Source of the DNA: CAYFZO01 sp965226235
Lineage (GTDB): Bacteria; Pseudomonadota; Gammaproteobacteria; Poriferisulfidales; Oxydemutatoraceae
DNA length: 64,000 nucleotides
Assembly (NCBI GenBank): GCA_965226235.1
Contig: OZ245335.1
Coordinates: 620,001 to 684,000 of the forward strand
Direction: 5' to 3'
A model generated the notes under the pieces. The model worked only from the letters and a program-made list of their open reading frames with translations, searched no databases and had not been told where the DNA came from. Both the position numbers and the translations under genes were made by a program. Shown piece by piece: positions 59,403 to 64,000 of this stretch (the stretch's first letter is position 1; every line of letters starts with the position of its first letter).

Positions 59403-60543
59403 CTATATGTTTTTACTGCGTCTTTTATTTGTTGCTGTTTTGCTAATAAGCTACTTACCCGTTTCTTATGCTCAAAAAAAGCTCTACCAAAGTACGGTAT
59501 CCTATATGGGCACCCATCTCATTTGTGATAAAAAAGGAGTAGAAAATCTTCTTGAAATGAGAATTGCTCAATGGAAGGAGATAGGGTTCCTCTGGCCAGA
59601 GAGAAGTCCTATTCCTGAGAAAAATTGTATGCGCCGTGAAACAGAAATTATTCTTTTGGATATAGCACAGGAGTATTCTTTTCCATATGAGGGTGATATA
59701 TGGAGAGAAGATCCTAATGGGCAATACCTTTGTCCTTGGGATCCGGATAAAAATTGTGTACGTTTTGAAGGCCCACCAGTACAGTATGCAAGAGTTCAAT
59801 ACCGTGGTTCAGATGGGGACTGGAGAGAGGGTGTTTTTACGGAAATAGCTGGCGATGCTTTACTTGAAGATTACCCAACTGATAAAGAGGAAAAAGGTAG
59901 CAACCTGGGCGATATGTATGACAATGGCGAAGGGGTTACCGAGGATGACGTCGAGGCAGCACGGTGGCGTCTGGCTGCCGGGCAAGGGGATGCCGAGGCG
60001 CAGCACAGCCTGGGCTGGATGTATGACAATGGCTTGGGGGTTCCCGAAGATGACCTCAAGGCGGTGCGGTGGTATCGCATGGCTGCCGAGCAGGGATATG
60101 CCAAGTCGCAGTTCAACCTGGGCATTATGTATGCTGCTGGCGAGGGGGTTCCCGAGGATGACGTCGAGGCAGCACGGTGGCGTCTGGCTGCCGGGCAAGG
60201 GGATGCCGAGGCGCAGCACAGCCTGGGCTGGATGTATGACAATGGCTTGGGGGTTCCCGAAGATGACCTCAAGGCGGTGCGGTGGTATCGCATGGCTGCC
60301 GAGCAGGGATATGCCAAGTCGCAGTTCAACCTGGGCATTATGTATGCTGCTGGCGAGGGGGTTCCCGAGGATGATGTGCAAGCGTATGTCTGGCTGAGCC
60401 TTGCCGCTGCACAGGGTATTGAGCCAGCAGAAGAAATGAAGCAGACCATCAGTGCCAGCATGACTGGCGAGGCAATTGCCTCAGCCCAGGAGTTGTCCGA
60501 AAAATACCGGGATGCTTACAGCCCTGTCCGTATATTAGAGTAG
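59395..60543 (+). CDS. secreted Sel1-repeat protein, unit 2 (expanded)
   Basis: This protein of about 382 residues has a signal peptide (MFLLRLLFVAVLLISYLPVSYA) and a four-cysteine N-terminal domain (LIC, KNC, YLC, KNC). This is the most divergent N-terminal domain of the array. Sel1 repeats run from about residue 168 to 350. There are about two more repeats than in the sister genes because 59941-60153 is duplicated exactly at 60154-60366. The last 55 residues are nearly identical to the other units. Confidence 0.85.
   Translation: MSNYMFLLRLLFVAVLLISYLPVSYAQKKLYQSTVSYMGTHLICDKKGVENLLEMRIAQWKEIGFLWPERSPIPEKNCMRRETEIILLDIAQEYSFPYEGDIWREDPNGQYLCPWDPDKNCVRFEGPPVQYARVQYRGSDGDWREGVFTEIAGDALLEDYPTDKEEKGSNLGDMYDNGEGVTEDDVEAARWRLAAGQGDAEAQHSLGWMYDNGLGVPEDDLKAVRWYRMAAEQGYAKSQFNLGIMYAAGEGVPEDDVEAARWRLAAGQGDAEAQHSLGWMYDNGLGVPEDDLKAVRWYRMAAEQGYAKSQFNLGIMYAAGEGVPEDDVQAYVWLSLAAAQGIEPAEEMKQTISASMTGEAIASAQELSEKYRDAYSPVRILE
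59941..60366 (+). repeat. exact 213-bp tandem duplication within the unit 2 Sel1 gene
   Basis: Two adjacent 213-bp copies (71 codons, two Sel1 repeats) starting at GAGGATGACGTCGAGGCAGC appear identical. They keep the frame. The lack of differences indicates a recent event. Confidence 0.93.
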
Positions 60544-60869
60544 TCGCTCGGCAGGTGCAGCCGCGTTCCATGGCGCACTGCAACCGGCGGCGACACCGTT
60601 CGCTTGCCGGGACCGTGGGTAGCGACGTTGCCATTGATCGGCACCTCACGGGAATGCCCATGCGGTTGCTCGTTCACTCCTGCACCCGTCTGTCCCCTGG
60701 GAGTCTGCTCCGTAGAACGCTTTGCGCCCACGTGAAACGGGCGATGACCTGTTACAGCCGCAATCGAGGATGCCGGATGGCATTTCGGGTGGTGAAACAT
60801 TCCAAGTTCCCGCTGTCGCTCAATGCGGTATCGACGGGCTCAGGTTGCTGTTGAGGATTTTTATCATCA
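60544..60869. repeat. conserved downstream block of the Sel1 array, unit 2
   Basis: Near-identical to the block at 58616. The end differs (GCTGTTGAGGATTTTTATCA in place of GCTATCGAGGATCCTTTGCA). Confidence 0.9.
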
Positions 60870-61031
60870 AGCCGCCGGTAGCCCTTGCACCTGCTTGACG
60901 TTCAACGCCAGACAGACAAGGTCCCACTCGCCCCGTACTTTGGTCAGCCCGCGCAGGCTGAATCGGCGAAAGCCGAGGACTTCCTTGATCCAGCCACTAG
61001 GCGCTTCCGAGAGCCACTTGCGTTGGGCGTA
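60870..61031 (-). pseudogene. IS1182-like transposase relic, unit 3
   Basis: Same relic as in units 1 and 2 with changed last residues (NVKQVQGLPAA instead of NVKRMQRLLG), showing decay at the 3' end. Confidence 0.72.
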
Positions 61032-61178
61032 ATTGCGCCCGGCACTCCGAAGCAGTACATGTGGTGGATGCATACAATGCAGTGCAGTAACATTATGCAA
61101 ACAACATTGCTGTATTTTGCGACGCGGTCATACCGACGCGTATCACGAGGCAGCAAGCTGGTAGAGAGGAAGCTCGAT

Positions 61179-61298
61179 ATGAACAGCAAACATCCCCAGG
61201 CTATCACCCTGCCTTCCAATCCAGTGTCCGGCAGGTGGCATGCGCGTCGTATCTCCCGGACAACATACGATCGGACTTTCAGCCCCTTCCCTGGGTAA
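61179..61298 (+). CDS. leader ORF of Sel1 unit 3
   Basis: 39 codons. The first 29 match the other leaders, then the sequence switches to TTYDRTFSPFPG. The stop overlaps the next ATG as TAATG, giving tight coupling to the small lipoprotein ORF. Confidence 0.5.
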   Translation: MNSKHPQAITLPSNPVSGRWHARRISRTTYDRTFSPFPG

Positions 61299-61408
61299 TG
61301 AATCGAGCCACGCTCAGGCTGTTTCCGGTATGTCTGGCACTGTCGGCATGCTCGACCTCGACCCCGACATATACCAGCTATGAAGAAAAGGAAGCCGCAG
61401 ACTCCTAA
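61298..61408 (+). CDS. 36-residue lipoprotein-like ORF of unit 3
   Basis: MNRATLRLFPVCLALSA followed by C is a signal peptide with lipobox, then STSTPTYTSYEEKEAADS. It might be a real micro-lipoprotein, or the remains of a longer lipoprotein's leader placed before the Sel1 gene. It lies 32 bp before the Sel1 start. Confidence 0.5.
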   Translation: MNRATLRLFPVCLALSACSTSTPTYTSYEEKEAADS

Positions 61409-61440
61409 GTTACCATTCACTATCTGCAAGGGGTTTTACC

Positions 61441-62439
61441 GTGACAAAGAATTTTAGAAATGCCCTGTTGGCTGCGGCTGCGGGGGTAGCTTTCATCACT
61501 GGTGGCCACGCCAAAGAAAATATGGAAGAGATGGCCACAATGGAGCAACTCCGCGAAACAATAATCATGGCTGAGAGAATGCTCTACAGAAATAGAAGAT
61601 TTCCTCCGTATTCAAATATAATTTGTAATGCAGAGGGGGTTCAAAAGCTCCTTGATATGAGAATTACTCAATGGAATGAGAACAAGAGGATTGATTCAAA
61701 AAACGATCCTATTCCTGAAGAAAATTGTATCCGCCAGGAAACAAATGTCGTTCTTATTGAGATGGCAGAAGAGTATTCTTTTCCATACCAGGACAATATA
61801 TGGACAGAAGATCCGGAGACAGGGCGATACCCTTGTCCCTGGGATCCGGATAAAAAGTGTATCGGCTTTTATGGCCCAATAGTACAGTATGTAAAAGCTA
61901 ACTATTTTTATCCAGAAACGGGAGAGTGGTATGGGGATGTATTTGTAGAAGTAGCTGGGGATATTGTGCTTATAGATCATCCAGATGATATAAAGAAAGA
62001 AGGTAGCAACCTGGGCGATATGTATGCCAATGGCGAAGAGGTTCCCGAGGATGACGTCGAGGCAGCACGGTTGTATCGTCTGGCTACCGAGCAGAGGGAT
62101 GCCGAGGCGCAGCACAGCCTGGGCTGGATGTATGACAATGGCTTGGGGGTTCCCGAAGATGACGTCGAGGCGGTGCGGTGGTATCGCATGGCTGCCGAGC
62201 AGGGATATGCCAAGTCTCAGTTCAACCTGGGCATTATGTATGCTGCTGGCGAGGGGGTTCCCGAGGATGATGTGCAAGCGTATGTCTGGCTGAGCCTTGC
62301 CGCTGCACAGGGTATTGAGCCGGCAGAAGAAATGAAGCAGACCATCAGTGCCACCATGACTAGCGAGGCAATTGCCTCGGCCCAGGAGTTGTCCGAAAAA
62401 TACCGGGATGCTTACGGCTCTGTCCGTATATTAGAGTAG
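61441..62439 (+). CDS. secreted Sel1-repeat protein, unit 3
   Basis: This 332-residue protein starts at GTG after AAGGGG. It has a different signal peptide from units 1 and 2 (NALLAAAAGVAFITGGHA, about residues 7-24), then an extra helix (ENMEEMATMEQLRETIIMAE). The four-cysteine domain (IIC, ENC, YPC, KKC) and Sel1 repeats (from about residue 188) follow. The C-terminal part is near-identical to unit 1. Confidence 0.85.
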   Translation: MTKNFRNALLAAAAGVAFITGGHAKENMEEMATMEQLRETIIMAERMLYRNRRFPPYSNIICNAEGVQKLLDMRITQWNENKRIDSKNDPIPEENCIRQETNVVLIEMAEEYSFPYQDNIWTEDPETGRYPCPWDPDKKCIGFYGPIVQYVKANYFYPETGEWYGDVFVEVAGDIVLIDHPDDIKKEGSNLGDMYANGEEVPEDDVEAARLYRLATEQRDAEAQHSLGWMYDNGLGVPEDDVEAVRWYRMAAEQGYAKSQFNLGIMYAAGEGVPEDDVQAYVWLSLAAAQGIEPAEEMKQTISATMTSEAIASAQELSEKYRDAYGSVRILE

Positions 62440-62761
62440 TCGCTCGGCAGGTGCAGCCGCGTTCCATGGCGCACTGCAACTGGCGGCGACACCATTCGCT
62501 TGCCGGGACCGTGGGTAGCGACGTTGCCATTGATCGGCACCTCACGGGAATGCCCATGCGGTTGCTCGTTCACTCCTGCACCCGTCTGTCCCCTGAGAGT
62601 CTGCGCCGTAGAACGCTTTGCGCCCACGTGAAACGGGCGATGACCTGTTACAGCCGCAATCGAGGATGCCGGATGGCATTTCGGGTGGTGAAACATTCCA
62701 GGTTCCCGCTGTCACTTGATGCGGTATCGACGGGCTCAGGTTGCTGTCGAGGATCCTTTGC
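62440..62761. repeat. conserved downstream block of the Sel1 array, unit 3
   Basis: Near-identical to the blocks at 58616 and 60544, shortened at its end, where AGCCGCCC-type bases before the relic are lost. Confidence 0.9.
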
Positions 62762-62921
62762 ATCAAAGTAGCCTTTGCATCCGCTTGACGTTCAATGCCA
62801 GACAGACAAGGTCCCACTCGCCCCGTACTTTGGTCAGCCCGCGCAGGCTGAATCAGCGAAAGCCGAGGACTTCCTTGATCCAGCCATTAGGCGCTTCCGA
62901 GAGCCACTTGCGTTGGGCGTA
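62762..62921 (-). pseudogene. IS1182-like transposase relic, unit 4
   Basis: Same relic as in the other units. A CGA to TGA change turns the FRRFSL segment's arginine into a stop, so this copy is plainly dead. Confidence 0.72.
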
Positions 62922-63068
62922 ATTGCGCCCGGCACTCCGAAGCAGTACATGTGGTGGATTCATACAATGCCGTGCAGTAACATTATGCAAACAATATTGC
63001 TGTATTTTGCGACGCGGTCATACCGACGCGCATCACAAGGCAGCAAGCTGGTAGAGAGGAAGCTCGAT

Positions 63069-63299
63069 ATGAACGGCAAACATCCCCAGGCTATCACCCT
63101 GCCTTCCAATCCAGTGCCCGGCAGGTGGCATGCGCGTCGTATCTCCCGGACAACATACGATCGGACTTTCAGCCCTTTCCTGCGGGTAGTGAATCGAGCC
63201 ACGCTCAGGCTGTTTCCGGTATGTCTGGCACTGTCGGCATGCTCGACCTCGACCCCGACATATACCAGCTATGAAGAAAAGGAAGCCGCAGACTCCTAA
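63069..63299 (+). CDS. leader-lipoprotein fused ORF of unit 4
   Basis: 76 codons. The leader (MNGKHPQAITLPSNPVPGRW) runs in frame into the lipoprotein-like segment VNRATLRLFPVCLALSACST. In unit 3 these are separate ORFs. Small changes (CCTGCGGGTAGTG against CCTGGGTAATG) removed the stop and turned the ATG into GTG. The internal GTG at 63189 could still start the lipoprotein alone. Confidence 0.45.
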   Translation: MNGKHPQAITLPSNPVPGRWHARRISRTTYDRTFSPFLRVVNRATLRLFPVCLALSACSTSTPTYTSYEEKEAADS

Positions 63300-63331
63300 G
63301 TTACCATTCACTATCTGCAAGGGGTTTTACC

Positions 63332-64000
63332 ATGACAAAGAATTTTAGAAATGCCCTGTTGGCTGCGGCTGCGGTGGTAGCTTTCATCACTGTTGGCCAC
63401 GCCAAAGAAAATATGGAAGAGATGGCCACAATGGAGCAACTCCACGAAACAATAATCATGGCTGAGAGAACGCGCTACAGAAATAGAAAATTTCCTGTGA
63501 ATGAATATATAATTTGCAATGAAGCAGGGGTAAAAAAGCTTATTGCCATAAGAGTTGCTCAATGGGAGAAAAAAAAGAGTATCAAAATAAAGGAAGATCC
63601 TATTCCTGAGGAAGATTGTATCCGCCGTGAAACAAATGTCGCTTTTTTTGAGGTAGCGCAAGAGCCAGAGTATTCTTTTCCATATCAGGAAAATGTATGG
63701 ACAGAAGATTCGAAGATAGGGCAATATCCTTGTCCCTGGGATCCGGATAAAAGGTGTATCAACTATTATGGCCCAGTAATACAGTATGCAAAAGCTCAAT
63801 ACCTTGATTCAGATGGGAACTGGAGAGGAGAGGTTTTCATAGAGGTGAATGGTGATATTCAATTTATAGATCACCCAGATGATATACAGGAAGAAGGTAG
63901 CAACCTGGGCGATATGCATGCCAATGGCGAAGAGGTTCCCGAGGATGACGTCGAGGCAGCACGGTGGCGTCTGGCTACCGAGCAGAGGGATGCCGAGGCG
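63332..64000 (+). CDS. secreted Sel1-repeat protein, unit 4 (cut by window end)
   Basis: The first 223 codons are present. It shares the unit 3 signal peptide and MEEMATMEQL helix, a four-cysteine domain with IIC, EDC, YPC and KRC, and the start of the Sel1 repeats at about residue 188. The N-terminal domain differs from unit 3 across most of its length, including an EPEYSF insertion. The ATG at 63332 follows AAGGGG. The gene continues beyond the window. Confidence 0.85.
   Translation, partial: MTKNFRNALLAAAAVVAFITVGHAKENMEEMATMEQLHETIIMAERTRYRNRKFPVNEYIICNEAGVKKLIAIRVAQWEKKKSIKIKEDPIPEEDCIRRETNVAFFEVAQEPEYSFPYQENVWTEDSKIGQYPCPWDPDKRCINYYGPVIQYAKAQYLDSDGNWRGEVFIEVNGDIQFIDHPDDIQEEGSNLGDMHANGEEVPEDDVEAARWRLATEQRDAEA

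Noticed and set aside
57226..64000. CRISPR array
   Set aside because: The repeats are hundreds of bases long with genes between them; there are no short regular repeats with spacers and no cas genes.

Overview
This window reads as a GC-rich gammaproteobacterial chromosome. The evidence is the outer-membrane and LPS machinery (lolB, waaA, kdkA, hldE, tolC-type, btuB-type), the order lolB-ispE-tRNAGln-prs-rplY-pth-ychF opposite hemA-prfA-prmC, and the combination of gatCAB with mreBCD. A persulfide dioxygenase, a c4-type dihaem cytochrome and an O-acetylhomoserine sulfhydrylase suggest active sulfur and redox metabolism. I cannot name a genus from the sequence alone.

Region 1 (1-51,640) is mostly core genome. 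It holds a DUF1820 3' end, tRNA-Ser, a cupin, a zur-znuC-znuB zinc-uptake operon, and the ychF/pth/rplY/prs/ispE/lolB/TPR block transcribed leftward, divergent from hemA-prfA-prmC. These are followed by gatCAB and, divergently, mreBCD; then sulfur and redox genes, slt, cobalamin uptake (btuF, btuB), thiC, a tolC-type porin, LPS inner-core genes (waaA, kdkA, a heptosyltransferase, hldE), ilvE, an iron ABC transporter (fbpABC), and yhdP-maf-rsfS-nadD-proA-holA. Intergenic spaces in this region carry a recurring 28-bp palindrome and related dispersed repeats.

Region 2 (about 51,640-55,950) is accessory. A 38-bp repeat follows three successive genes or modules. Between the repeats lie a three-gene coupled module of unknown function and a lone YqaJ-type exonuclease. 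An orphan DUF2235/Tle1-like lipase and small membrane proteins follow.

Region 3 (about 55,950-64,000) begins with an intact IS3-family element and continues as a tandem array of at least four units of 1.7-1.9 kb, running off the window. Each unit has an antisense relic of an IS1182-like transposase, a conserved leader, a small ORF with a strong ribosome binding site, and a secreted Sel1-repeat protein gene. The Sel1 halves and the flanks are almost identical between units, while the N-terminal halves, which keep four cysteines, have diverged. The units use two different signal-peptide modules, and one copy carries an exact 213-bp internal duplication. This is the most interesting part of the window: a gene-amplification array that looks built to diversify a secreted protein.
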